A DNA stretch of 64,000 nt from Paramesorhizobium deserti (lineage in GTDB: Bacteria > Pseudomonadota > Alphaproteobacteria > Rhizobiales > Rhizobiaceae), in NCBI RefSeq assembly GCF_001558695.1, contig NZ_LNTU01000001.1, positions 372,001 through 436,000 of the forward strand. Reading direction: 5' to 3'. The notes under the pieces are model-generated. The model was not told the origin of the DNA and ran no database searches. It was given only the letters and a program-made list of their open reading frames with translations. The stretch's first letter is position 1. Each line of letters opens with the position of its first letter. A program made the translations under genes and the position numbers. This document shows, one piece after another, positions 47,500 to 56,537 of the stretch.

Positions 47500-47569
47500 T
47501 GCTTCAACGGTGCAGCCATCACGACGTAGCAGAACCAGCTTTGAATTTCCGCGTATAGGTAAAAGCCGA

Positions 47570-48598
47570 TCACCCCTTCAACCGCCGCTGGCGGTAACGC
47601 TCCTGTGCGGCCTCGATGATGCGGTTTGCCGTATCCGGCTCGTCGAAAACCAGCTCCACATCGAGAACAGCGAGCTTTTCCAGGAATTGCGGCGGCGTGC
47701 CGAGACCGGTCGCCAGGCGGACATGGTCCTTGGCGGTGGTCGCGAGGCCGAGATCGGCGGCAGCGGCTGTCTGCATCAGCTCGTCGATCTCCTCCCGGCC
47801 ATAGGGGTGGTGATCGGGGAAGGTGCGGGTCAAGGCTGGAACGCCGCCCATTTCGGTGAGGCTCGCGAAAAACTTCTCGGGATTGCCGATGCCGGCGAAG
47901 GCGAGAAAGCGGCGGCCGGAAATGGCGCTCGCGGAACCAGGGGTCAGCCGCGCCTCATAAATCGACCTTGCGGCGCGTGCCGCCTGCCGGATCACCTGGT
48001 CGGCGGCGCTGCCGGTCCCGACCTTCAGGAGCGCGTCGGCCTTGCGCAGCTGGTCGATCAGCGGCGCGCGCAGCGGGCCCGCCGGGATGACCCGGCCATT
48101 GCCTATGCCGCGGGTGGAATCCACGACGATCAGCGCGTAATCGACATGGAGCCGCGCGCTCTGGAAGCCGTCATCCATGATCAGGAAATCACGGCCTTCG
48201 GCGATCAGCAGACGGGCGGCGGCGACACGATCGGGCGAGACCGCCACCGGCGCGTGGGCCGCGAGGAGCAGCGGCTCGTCACCGGTATGCTTGGCGCTGT
48301 CATGGGCGAGATCGACGAGATGGACGCCGGAGAACCCGCCGCCATAGCCGCGCGAGACGATGCCGGGCTTCAGCCCCCGCGCTTTCGCGGCTTTGGCGAA
48401 GGCGATCGCCGTCGGCGTCTTGCCCGCGCCGCCCACCGTGAAATTGCCGATGCAGAGGACCGGCGCCGGCACGCCGGGCGGAACGGCGCGCAACAGCCTG
48501 CGCCGGGCAACGGCGCCATAAAGGGCGGAGAAAGGCGAGAGCGCAAGGGCCCGCCAGTCCGGCTTTTCCCACCAGAACGGAGGCGCCTCGCTCACCAT
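47570..48598 (-). CDS. lpxK: Tetraacyldisaccharide 4'-kinase
   Basis: Protein of 342 residues with the P-loop IGNFTVGGAGKTPTAIA (about 49-65) and LMDDGFQ-like IMDDGFQSARL. Phosphorylates the lipid A disaccharide at the inner membrane, with an N-terminal hydrophobic helix. The start overlaps the waaA stop by ATGA. The order waaA-lpxK with DUF374 and DUF4170 upstream is the normal rhizobial block. Confidence 0.94.
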   Translation of the reverse strand: MVSEAPPFWWEKPDWRALALSPFSALYGAVARRRLLRAVPPGVPAPVLCIGNFTVGGAGKTPTAIAFAKAAKARGLKPGIVSRGYGGGFSGVHLVDLAHDSAKHTGDEPLLLAAHAPVAVSPDRVAAARLLIAEGRDFLIMDDGFQSARLHVDYALIVVDSTRGIGNGRVIPAGPLRAPLIDQLRKADALLKVGTGSAADQVIRQAARAARSIYEARLTPGSASAISGRRFLAFAGIGNPEKFFASLTEMGGVPALTRTFPDHHPYGREEIDELMQTAAAADLGLATTAKDHVRLATGLGTPPQFLEKLAVLDVELVFDEPDTANRIIEAAQERYRQRRLKG

Positions 48599-49917
48599 CA
48601 GCGCGACCCTTGCGTTCCCGTCAGTTGCGCCTGGACCATCAGCGGCTGGATGAAAGGCTCGAGCGCCGTCAATGTGCGCTCCAGCGAGCCGCGCATATCC
48701 TCGACCGTGCGGGCGGCGGCGGCGATCATCTCCTGGCGCTGCGGCTCGTTGTTGAAGAGGAAGTTGACCGCGCCCGCCAGCATGTCGCGGTCGCGGACGA
48801 GCTTGGCGCCGCCATTCTTGATGAGCCGCTGATAGGAATCACGGAAATTCTGGACGTTGCGGCCGGAGAGGATGGCTGCGCCGAGCATGGCCGGCTCCAG
48901 CGGGTTCTGTCCGCCCTCTCCGGTCAGCGAGCGGCCGACAAAGGCGATCTCGGCCAGCCTCAAATAGAGCCCCATCTCGCCGATCGTATCGCCGAGAAAG
49001 ACGTTCGTCTCCGGCGTGATCGCATCGTCGCGGCTCCTCACCGCCACCGTGAGGCCCCGCGCTGTCATCATCGCCTCGAGCGCTGCGGCGCGGTCTGGAT
49101 GGCGCGGTACGATGATCGTCAGGAGATCCTTGTGCCGGGTTTTCAGCATGTCGTGAACCTCGACGGCGATCTCCTCCTCACCCTCATGGGTGGAGATGGC
49201 CGCCCATGTCCTGCGCCGGCCGATCTGGGCCCGAAGCGCTGCGACCATCTGTTCGTCGGCGGGCGGGACGACGGCATCGACCTTCAGATTGCCCGAGACG
49301 ACCACCGGGCGGGCGCCCAGCGTGCGGAACCGCTCGCCATCGACCTCCGATTGCGCCACCACCAGCGCGAGGTTCTCAAGCAGCGCCTCGGCCAGGGACG
49401 CGCGCTTCTTCCATGCGGCGAAGGAGCGATCGGAAAGCCGTCCATTGACCAGCACCTGCGGCACGCGGCGGGCGCCTAGCTCCAGGATGGTCATCGGCCA
49501 GATCTCGGATTCGCAGATCACCGCGAGGTCGGGGCACCAATGGGTGAGGAACCGGTTGACCGCGGGCTTCAGGTCGAGCGGCACATATTGATGGATCACC
49601 CGGTCCTGCAAACGCTCCGCCACGAGCCTGGCCGACGTCACCGTGCCTGTGGTCAGCACCACATGGATGCCCATCGCGACGATGCGCTCGATCAGCGGGA
49701 TCACGGCGGAGGTTTCACCGACGCTTGCCGCGTGCACCCAGACCAGCGGACCGTCAGGCCGGGGAACGCTCGCCTTGCCATAGCGCTCGCGGCGACGGGC
49801 ATGCTCCTCCTTGCCCCGCGAGGCGCGAAACGCGACATAGGCACCGACGGCGGGATAGGCGGCCGCACCGGCCCAGCGGTATGCGGTGAGAATCGTGCGG
49901 GCCCATTTTTCGCTCAT
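48598..49917 (-). CDS. waaA: 3-deoxy-D-manno-octulosonic acid transferase
   Basis: GT-B glycosyltransferase of 439 residues with an N-terminal membrane-anchoring region. Visible blocks: WVHAASVGETSAVIPLI, the CESEIWP region, STHEGEEE and GGQNPLEPAMLG. It attaches Kdo to lipid A on the cytoplasmic face. Overlaps the DUF374 gene upstream and lpxK downstream by ATGA, so translationally coupled. Confidence 0.95.
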   Translation of the reverse strand: MSEKWARTILTAYRWAGAAAYPAVGAYVAFRASRGKEEHARRRERYGKASVPRPDGPLVWVHAASVGETSAVIPLIERIVAMGIHVVLTTGTVTSARLVAERLQDRVIHQYVPLDLKPAVNRFLTHWCPDLAVICESEIWPMTILELGARRVPQVLVNGRLSDRSFAAWKKRASLAEALLENLALVVAQSEVDGERFRTLGARPVVVSGNLKVDAVVPPADEQMVAALRAQIGRRRTWAAISTHEGEEEIAVEVHDMLKTRHKDLLTIIVPRHPDRAAALEAMMTARGLTVAVRSRDDAITPETNVFLGDTIGEMGLYLRLAEIAFVGRSLTGEGGQNPLEPAMLGAAILSGRNVQNFRDSYQRLIKNGGAKLVRDRDMLAGAVNFLFNNEPQRQEMIAAAARTVEDMRGSLERTLTALEPFIQPLMVQAQLTGTQGSR

Positions 49918-50684
49918 GCGGCTTGCTCCAGGCGGGCATAAGCATCAGCCGTAACCGCGTTGAGTTTCTCGGTCAATTCCAAACGTTTGGCCTCCAGCAT
50001 GGCATCATCGGCATCCGCCGGCACGATGACCGGTTCGCACGAAACCACGACGGAGCGGCCGAAGGGCAGCGGTATGGCTGTCTTGTCCCAGCTCTTTTCC
50101 AGCACCTTGCGGCGGGAGAAGGCATAGCCGATCGGCAAGATGGGGCGGCCGGAAAGCTTGCCCAGAAGGATGACACCCTGGCCGGCCTCGCGCGCCTTGC
50201 CATGGGCGATATCGGCGATGATGGCGGTCGACTTGCCCTGCTTCAAGGCATTCTTCAGCGCCAGAAGAGCACGCGCCCCGCCCTTCTCCAGGCGGCTGCG
50301 CGAGCCGCGCCCGCCGGAGCCGCGCACGGTCTGCATGCCCAGCCGCTCGGCGACCCGGGCGTTGAGCTCGGCATCGGCGCTGCGCGAAAACATGGCAACC
50401 AACTCCATGTCCGCAGGCCGCAGGAACGGCGCCATCAGATGCTGGCCATGCCAGCAGGTAACGATCAAGGGGTCATAATCACGCTGAAGCTCACGAGGAT
50501 CCTTGGAGCCTTCCAGCCGCGGATTGGTGGCGTGGACGAATTTCAGATAGGCGGAGATCAGCCACACCAGCGCCGTCTTCACCACCGCCGAGCGGGCCAG
50601 CGGCCCGCGTATGCTGCGCCAGATATTTTTGACCGCGCTGCCTTTTCTCGGTCCGGGAGGCGCGGTTTCCACGTTTTCTGCCAT
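49914..50684 (-). CDS. DUF374/LPLAT-family acyltransferase-like protein
   Basis: Protein of 256 residues matching DUF374, a lysophospholipid acyltransferase-like family. TCWHGQHLMAPFLRP carries the catalytic His region, with SRSADAELNARVAERLGMQTVRGSGGRGSRS next to it. Located between DUF4170 and waaA, a role in lipopolysaccharide assembly is assumed; direct evidence for the family is thin. Starts ATG; ends in an ATGA overlap with waaA. Confidence 0.88.
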   Translation of the reverse strand: MAENVETAPPGPRKGSAVKNIWRSIRGPLARSAVVKTALVWLISAYLKFVHATNPRLEGSKDPRELQRDYDPLIVTCWHGQHLMAPFLRPADMELVAMFSRSADAELNARVAERLGMQTVRGSGGRGSRSRLEKGGARALLALKNALKQGKSTAIIADIAHGKAREAGQGVILLGKLSGRPILPIGYAFSRRKVLEKSWDKTAIPLPFGRSVVVSCEPVIVPADADDAMLEAKRLELTEKLNAVTADAYARLEQAA

Positions 50685-50719
50685 GCTTCCTCTGAACGAG
50701 CCGACGCCCGAGGGGGGCG

Positions 50720-50989
50720 TCAGCCTACCTTCCCTGATGCGGCCGCGCTGGCAGTAGTGGCCGGATCGAGCAGCCTGTGCAGATGCACGATGAAGTAACG
50801 CATATGCGCGTTATCGACTGTCTGCTGGGCCTTTGCCTTCCACGCGGCTTTTGCCGATTCGTAGTCCGGATAGATGCCGACGATATCGAGTTCGTCCAGA
50901 TCGCGGAACTCCGTGCCGGTCAAACTCTTCAATTCTCCGCCGAAAACGAGATGAAGCAGCTGCTTCTTGCCTTCACCGTCTGCGCTCAT
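50720..50989 (-). CDS. DUF4170 family protein
   Basis: Protein of 89 residues: LLHLVFGGELKSLTGTEFRDLDELDIVGIYPDYESAKAAWKAKAQQTVDNAHMRYFIVHLHRLLDP is the DUF4170 signature. Function unknown. It sits in the conserved pmbA-cysQ-DUF4170-DUF374-waaA-lpxK order. The start at 50989 follows GGGGA; a GTG two codons upstream is possible. Confidence 0.88.
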   Translation of the reverse strand: MSADGEGKKQLLHLVFGGELKSLTGTEFRDLDELDIVGIYPDYESAKAAWKAKAQQTVDNAHMRYFIVHLHRLLDPATTASAAASGKVG

Positions 50990-51027
50990 GATCACAAATC
51001 CCCAACCAAATGAAATGTGCGGAATGA

Positions 51028-51837
51028 TTAGCCGAAGGCCGTTTGCGCCACAACACCCAACATCTCGTCGAGCAGTTCGCCGCTGGCCGCGACAAGCGTT
51101 CCATGCTTGTGGGTCGGACCGCCGTAACGCAGCCGTTCCGCAGCCGCAGTGACGACCTTGCCGCCGGCCTCCGCCAATATAAGGTCGGCGGCGGCCAGAT
51201 CCCAGTCGTGCGAATTGGGCCGCACGAATGTTCCCGCGATCTCGCCGCGCGCCACCATGGCGATGCGATAAGCAAGCGACGGCACGTAAGGATAAGGCTC
51301 GACGCGCTCACGGAAATCTTCCGGCAGAAGCGCCAGCGCCGAGCGCGCCATGGCGATCTTCAGCCGGTTCCCGCCGGCAAGATCGGCAACCCTGATCTCC
51401 CGCCCGTTCTGGCGGGCGCCGGCGCCAAGGCTCGCCTCCACCACCTCGCGGCGGGCCGGGCAATCGAGCACGCCGGCGAGCGGCCTGCCATCCTCGACGA
51501 TGCCGATGCTGACGCACCACATGTCCTTGCCGGCGATGAAGGCGCGCGTGCCGTCGATCGGATCGACCACGAAGACGCGGCGGCGCGCCATGACGGCACG
51601 GTCATCGATCGTCTCCTCGGAGATCCAGCCGTAATCGGGCCGCTCGGTCAAAAGCGCATCCTTCAAATACGCATCGACGGCCATGTCGGCCTCGCTCACG
51701 GGCGACTGGCCTTCCTTCAGCCAGACCTCCGGATTGCGGCCGAAATAGCGCATGGCGATGCGGCCTGCCTCCTCCGCCACGGCGCGGATCAGCGCCAGTT
51801 CGGCCTCGGGCGTTGCAGGTTTGTCAGCTTCCGGCAA
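51028..51837 (-). CDS. cysQ: 3'(2'),5'-bisphosphate nucleotidase/inositol monophosphatase family
   Basis: Protein of 269 residues with the metal-binding motifs of the family: SEETIDD, DPIDGTRAF and SHDWDLAAADLI. CysQ-type enzymes remove PAP made by sulfate assimilation; a few relatives act on inositol phosphates. The start is TTG at 51837, overlapping the pmbA end by 14 bases; no ATG gives the family N-terminus. Choice of cysQ over suhB is based on the neighbourhood and length, so moderate. Confidence 0.82.
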   Translation of the reverse strand: MPEADKPATPEAELALIRAVAEEAGRIAMRYFGRNPEVWLKEGQSPVSEADMAVDAYLKDALLTERPDYGWISEETIDDRAVMARRRVFVVDPIDGTRAFIAGKDMWCVSIGIVEDGRPLAGVLDCPARREVVEASLGAGARQNGREIRVADLAGGNRLKIAMARSALALLPEDFRERVEPYPYVPSLAYRIAMVARGEIAGTFVRPNSHDWDLAAADLILAEAGGKVVTAAAERLRYGGPTHKHGTLVAASGELLDEMLGVVAQTAFG

Positions 51838-53167
51838 GGGTCATGCCTTCTATCGCAAGGGTCGGCGCGGCCGTGCCGAAATTGCGGTCGATATCGTTTG
51901 CAGGCGTCAGGTTGAGGAACATGTCCTTCAGATTGGACGCGATGGTCACTTCGCTGACGGGATAGCTCAGTTCGCCATTCTCGATCCAGAAACCCGATGC
52001 GCCGCGGCTATATTGCCCCGTCACCATGTCGACGCCGTGGCCAAAGACCTCCGTCACATAGAAGCCGGTGCCGACGCCGCGGATCAAATCCTCCGGCGAT
52101 GTCCCGCCCGGCTCGATGGCGAAATTGGTGGAAGCTGGCACGACCGTCGAACCCGAACGCACGCCGCGGCCATTGGTTTCAAGCCCCAGCTCCTTCGCCG
52201 TCGAGGAGGAGAGGAACCAGTGCTTCAGCACGCCGTCCTCGACCATGGCGAGCTTCCGCCCCTCGATGCCTTCGCCATCGAATGGCCGCGAGGCGGTACC
52301 GCGCATGCGCAGGGGATCGTCCGTGACGTCGATGCCTGATTTAAGGATGCGCTTTCCCATGAAATCCTTGAGAAAGCTCGTCTTGCGGGCGACCGAGGCG
52401 CCGTTGATGGCGCTTGCCAGGTGACCCGCCATGCCGCGCGCCACGCGCGGGTCGAAGACGACGGTGACGGGGCCGGTCTTCACCTTGCGTGCGCCCAGGC
52501 GGCGAACCGCGCGCTCGCCGGCCCTGCGGCCGATGGCGGCGGCGTTCTCGAGCTCGGCGAAATGCAGGCGCGAGGTGAAATCATAATCGCGCTCCATCGC
52601 CGTGCCGGTCCCGGCGATGGCGCTTGCCGACGTGCCGAAGCGCGTCACCGCATAATGCCCCTGGAAGCCGGCCGATGTGACCAGGACGAGGCCGCCCATG
52701 CCCGCCGAGGCGGACGCGCCGCCGGAGTTGGTGACGCCGTCGACGGCAAGCGCCGCCTCCTCCGCCGCGAAAGCATCCTCGGTCAATTTCGCGGCGGCAA
52801 CCTCCGTCGGATCGAACAGGTCGAGATCGCGCGGATCGGCGACGAGCCGGTCAGGAGACGCCAGGCCTTCATAGGGATCTTCCGGCGAGACCTTCGCCAT
52901 GGCGACGGCGCGCTCGGCGAGCCGCGCCGGATCGGCATCGGCATTCGCGGAAACGCTCGCTACCCGCCGGCCGACGAAAACCCTGAGAGCGAACTCGTCG
53001 CTTTCGGAAGCCTCCGTTCCCTCGACCTTGCCAAGCCGGACGGTGACATTGGTCGAATGCGAGCGAATGACGACCGCATCGGCCGCATCGGCGCCGGCGC
53101 GCCGCGCGGCTTCGACGAGAGAGGCGGCCTTGTCGACCAATTGTCTGGAATCTGTCGGAGCGCTCAT
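51824..53167 (-). CDS. pmbA: PmbA/TldE family metalloprotease subunit
   Basis: Protein of 447 residues of the TldD/PmbA family, of the TldE side (no HExxxH metal site is evident in it): NVTVRLGKVEGTEASESDEF and RKTSFLKDFMGKRI are family blocks. TldD/TldE form a heterodimeric protease processing peptides such as microcins and antitoxins. Overlaps cysQ. The start at 53167 follows GGAA. Confidence 0.88.
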   Translation of the reverse strand: MSAPTDSRQLVDKAASLVEAARRAGADAADAVVIRSHSTNVTVRLGKVEGTEASESDEFALRVFVGRRVASVSANADADPARLAERAVAMAKVSPEDPYEGLASPDRLVADPRDLDLFDPTEVAAAKLTEDAFAAEEAALAVDGVTNSGGASASAGMGGLVLVTSAGFQGHYAVTRFGTSASAIAGTGTAMERDYDFTSRLHFAELENAAAIGRRAGERAVRRLGARKVKTGPVTVVFDPRVARGMAGHLASAINGASVARKTSFLKDFMGKRILKSGIDVTDDPLRMRGTASRPFDGEGIEGRKLAMVEDGVLKHWFLSSSTAKELGLETNGRGVRSGSTVVPASTNFAIEPGGTSPEDLIRGVGTGFYVTEVFGHGVDMVTGQYSRGASGFWIENGELSYPVSEVTIASNLKDMFLNLTPANDIDRNFGTAAPTLAIEGMTLAGS

Positions 53168-53323
53168 GATTATTCCGGTTCGAGTGGGAGAATGGGATCT
53201 AACGGAAAGGATTATTTGAGACAAAACTAATTTCAGCCCATAGTCTCCCTATATGGTGCAATATTGGGTGCATCAAGGCGGTTGCCAAGAATCCTTTCCA
53301 ATCAAGTTGAACCAGGGTCGCGC

Positions 53324-55159
53324 ATGGTCTCCGAAGGCGGAACACTCTATCTCCAATCGCTGATGCTGCTCGGCGGCGCGATCGTCGCCGCGCCGCTCTT
53401 CAAGAAATTCGGGCTCGGGACGGTCCTCGGCTATCTCGCTGCGGGCATCGTCATCGGCCCGGTGGCACGGCTGATCAGCGACGGCGAGAACTTCCTGCAT
53501 TTTGCGGAGCTGGGCGTCGTCTTCCTGCTCTTCATCATCGGGCTCGAACTGAAACCATCGCGCCTCTGGTCGCTCAGGCACTCGATCTTCGGCCTCGGGC
53601 TGGCGCAGGTCGTTTTAACGGGAGTGGCCCTCACCGCGCTTGCCGTCTATCTGGCGAAGCTCCCCATCGAGGCCGCGATCATCATCGGCTTCGGGCTGGC
53701 GCTCTCCTCCACCGCCTTCGCGATGCAGGTGCTGGAGGACCGCGCCGAGACGAACCAGAAGCACGGGCAGCGGGCCTTTTCGATCCTGCTCTTCCAGGAC
53801 CTCGCCATCGTGCCCATCCTGGCGCTGATCCCCGTCCTTTCTCCCCAGGGAGGCTCGCAGGAGGGCGTCGGGTTCCAGTTCGCCGCCGCCATCGTCGCGA
53901 TCGTGACGCTGATCGTCGCCGGCCGATACCTGCTCAACCCGATGTTCCGCATCATCGCCAATACGGGCGCGCGCGAGGTGATGATCGCGGCGGCGCTTTT
54001 CGTGGTGCTCGGCGCCGCCATGCTGATGCAGACGGCGGGGCTTTCCATGGCCATGGGCGCTTTCATCGCCGGCGTGCTGCTTGCCGAATCCTCCTACCGG
54101 CATGAGCTGGAAGCCGATATCGAGCCGTTTCGCGGCATCCTGCTCGGCCTCTTCTTCGTCGCCGTGGGCCTCTCCCTCAATCTCGGCGTGATCGTCGAGA
54201 ACTGGCTCGCCATCCTGCTCGCCGTGCCCATCCTGATGGCGGTCAAGATCGCCATCGTCTATCTCCTCTGCCGCATCTTCCGCTCCAGTCATGACGATGC
54301 GATCCGCATCGCATTCCTGCTGCCGCAGGGCGGCGAATTCGGCTTCGTGCTGTTCACCGCCGCCGCGGCCGGTCTCATCACCAGTTCGCTCGCCTCGCAG
54401 CTCGTCGCCATCGTCACCATTTCCATGGCGCTGACACCGTTCTCCGTCGCGCTCGGGAACCGGCTGATCGACGGCGACAGCCAGGAAGAGATGGAGGAGG
54501 ATTTCGACGGCGCGGGCGCCGATGTGCTGATGATCGGCTTTTCGCGCTACGGCCAGATCGCGGCGCAGATATTGCTGGCCGGCGGCATCGACGTCACCGT
54601 CATCGACTCATCGGCCAACCGTATCCGCGCGGCCAGCAAATTCGGTTTCCGCATCTATTTCGGCGACGGCACGCGCAAGGACGTGCTCGAGGCTTCCGGG
54701 ATAAGGCGGGCGAAGATCGTCGCCGTCTGCACGCAGAAGAAGGAAGTGACCAACCGGATCGTCGACCTGATCCAGTCGGAATTTCCCGATGCCAGGCTCT
54801 TCGTGCGCTCCTATGACCGCGAGCACACATTGCAATTGCGGGCCAAGCAGGTCGATTACGAATTGCGCGAGACGTTCGAATCCGGACTTGTGTTCGGGCG
54901 CAGGACATTGGAGGAGCTCGGCGTCGGCGGCGACCTCGCCGGCCAGATCACCGAAACCGTGCGCAAACGCGACGAGGACCGGCTGCGCGTGCAGGCGACC
55001 GAGGGCATCTGGGCGGGCGGGCACCTGCTCTTCAACAAGCCGGTGACGCCGGAACCGCTGGTGAAGCCGACCCGCGAGGCCAAGCCGCTCGACAAGACGA
55101 CCGAGGAGACGCTGGCGCCGGCCGCGGATATCGCGGCGCAGGCGGAGCCGGCGGAGTAG
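53324..55159 (+). CDS. kefB: CPA2-family cation:proton antiporter with RCK domain
   Basis: Protein of 611 residues. The N-terminal ~380 residues form about 12 membrane spans with the CPA2 motifs GLGTVLGYLAAGIVIGP, LGVVFLLFIIGLELKP and FQDLAIVPILALIP. A TrkA-N/RCK domain follows (VLMIGFSRYGQIAAQILLAGGIDVTVIDSS), with nucleotide-binding glycines, and a Pro/Ala-rich tail. Potassium efflux gated by thiols or by pH is the family theme. KefB assignment is by architecture; KefC-like relatives cannot be excluded. It is divergent from pmbA, start at 53324 after CAGGG. Confidence 0.88.
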   Translation: MVSEGGTLYLQSLMLLGGAIVAAPLFKKFGLGTVLGYLAAGIVIGPVARLISDGENFLHFAELGVVFLLFIIGLELKPSRLWSLRHSIFGLGLAQVVLTGVALTALAVYLAKLPIEAAIIIGFGLALSSTAFAMQVLEDRAETNQKHGQRAFSILLFQDLAIVPILALIPVLSPQGGSQEGVGFQFAAAIVAIVTLIVAGRYLLNPMFRIIANTGAREVMIAAALFVVLGAAMLMQTAGLSMAMGAFIAGVLLAESSYRHELEADIEPFRGILLGLFFVAVGLSLNLGVIVENWLAILLAVPILMAVKIAIVYLLCRIFRSSHDDAIRIAFLLPQGGEFGFVLFTAAAAGLITSSLASQLVAIVTISMALTPFSVALGNRLIDGDSQEEMEEDFDGAGADVLMIGFSRYGQIAAQILLAGGIDVTVIDSSANRIRAASKFGFRIYFGDGTRKDVLEASGIRRAKIVAVCTQKKEVTNRIVDLIQSEFPDARLFVRSYDREHTLQLRAKQVDYELRETFESGLVFGRRTLEELGVGGDLAGQITETVRKRDEDRLRVQATEGIWAGGHLLFNKPVTPEPLVKPTREAKPLDKTTEETLAPAADIAAQAEPAE

Positions 55160-55188
55160 GAGTGGCGCACAAGCGTTGTGCGGTGTTT

Positions 55189-55411
55189 CCCCCTCTCTTG
55201 CGATTTCTAACACTTAGCTTCGCTAAGATGTTGAAACCGCTTTCTCTCCCGCAAGGGGAGAGATAAAGCGCTGCATCGCCCTCACCGCCAACCACAGAGT
55301 TGGAGATTGGCAGAAGCATTCATGCCGGCCCTATCTCCCCCTCGGCGGGGGAGATAGCAAATTCTTGGGTTTAGCGGAGCTAAGCCCTTAGAATTTGCAA
55401 GAGAGGGGGTT
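55189..55411. repeat. Intergenic inverted repeat pair, CCCCCTCTCTTGC subtype
   Basis: Left copy about 55189-55265 (CCCCCTCTCTTGC, TTAGCTTCGCTAAG, then CTCTCCCGCAAGGGGAGAG) and right copy about 55331-55411 in opposite orientation. Similar layout to the other REP-like pairs but with different ends. Lies between kefB and the patatin gene, both reading toward it. Confidence 0.75.
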
Positions 55412-55430
55412 ATTCCAGTTTCAGCAACCC

Positions 55431-56297
55431 TCAAGCGCTCTTGCGATTATTGGCGAAGGTCAGTGCCGCATCCATCGCGCGCTTCAATTCGTCCTTCACG
55501 CCGGTGCTTTCGCGCAGGATCTGCTCGACCCGCATGAAATCGAGAACCCGGAAGTGCGATACCTGCGGACGCAGGAAGACGACCGGCCGGGCCTGCTTGA
55601 GCTTGGTGGCGATGATCGACTGCATCATCAGTTGCGAGGCGCCGAACATGGCGTCGATGGAGGACGGCATCCGGTTGTCGTCGCCGACGGGGCCGCCGAC
55701 GACATCGATGGCGACGACGATATCCGCCTTCTCCTCCAGAAGCTCGAAAGGCACGGGATTATAGATGCCGCCGTCGATCAGTATCCGCCCGTCACGCCGG
55801 ATCGGCCGGAACAGGGCGGGAATGGCGGCGGAGGCGGCAAGGGCCGAAATGAGATCGCCGCTTTCAAGGATCGCTTCCTGCTGGCCATAGAAATCGGTCG
55901 CGGTGACGGCGAGCGGGATCTGGAGCTCCTCGAAGGTGGCGGGCAGCTGCTCCGGCAGGAAGGCCTTCAGGATCTTCTCGATATTGAACTGGCTGATGCG
56001 AATGCCGTCGGTCAGGATCTCGGAGAAGCTCGTCGGACGCGTCCGCCACATGCGGGCGGCGATCTCGGCGCGATTGGCGAGCGTGGCATTGCAATAGGCC
56101 CTGATCTCCCGACCGCTCATGCCGGCCGCCATGCCCGCGCCGATGATGGCGCCGATCGACGAGCCGGAGATCGCCACCGGGCGGATGCCCATCTCGTCCA
56201 GCGCCTCGATGACATTGATATGGGCGATGCCCCGCGCGCCGCCGCCGCCGAAGGCGACCGCGATGCGGGGAGTGGATTTGGAGCCAGAGAAGTTCAT
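55431..56297 (-). CDS. Patatin-like phospholipase
   Basis: Protein of 288 residues. GGGGARG (oxyanion hole), the nucleophile motif GSSIGAIIGAG (GxSxG) and DGGIYNPVP (catalytic Asp) are present, forming the Ser-Asp dyad of patatins. Family I resembles RssA/YchK-type cytosolic proteins. No signal peptide. The substrate is probably a phospholipid or lysophospholipid. Confidence 0.92.
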   Translation of the reverse strand: MNFSGSKSTPRIAVAFGGGGARGIAHINVIEALDEMGIRPVAISGSSIGAIIGAGMAAGMSGREIRAYCNATLANRAEIAARMWRTRPTSFSEILTDGIRISQFNIEKILKAFLPEQLPATFEELQIPLAVTATDFYGQQEAILESGDLISALAASAAIPALFRPIRRDGRILIDGGIYNPVPFELLEEKADIVVAIDVVGGPVGDDNRMPSSIDAMFGASQLMMQSIIATKLKQARPVVFLRPQVSHFRVLDFMRVEQILRESTGVKDELKRAMDAALTFANNRKSA

Positions 56298-56325
56298 TAT
56301 GGCTTCCCCAGGAGGATTTTACATT

Positions 56326-56500
56326 GAAATGCCGGCGGGACAGTACCCCCTCTGCCCTGCCGGGCATCTCCCCCACAAGGGGGAGATTACACTCTTATCA
56401 ACACTGCTGCCAATCGCAGACGTTGCAGGATGAGAGCCAAAATCGATGCCAGTCAATCTCCCCCTTGAGGGGGAGATGCCCGGCAGGGCAGAGGAGGGTG
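56326..56500. repeat. Intergenic inverted repeat pair with GGCGGGACAG head
   Basis: Left arm 56345-56389 (CCCCCTCTGCCCTGCCGGGC, CTCCCCCACAAGGGGGAG) and right arm 56454-56500 in opposite orientation (CTCCCCCTTGAGGGGGAG, then GCCCGGCAGGGCAGAGG). The motif GCCGGCGGGACAG occurs at 56331-56343. Same family as 26605-26773 and 63080-63129. Confidence 0.85.
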
Positions 56501-56537
56501 GATACACACGATTCCATCTCAGAATGAATGCCCTTTG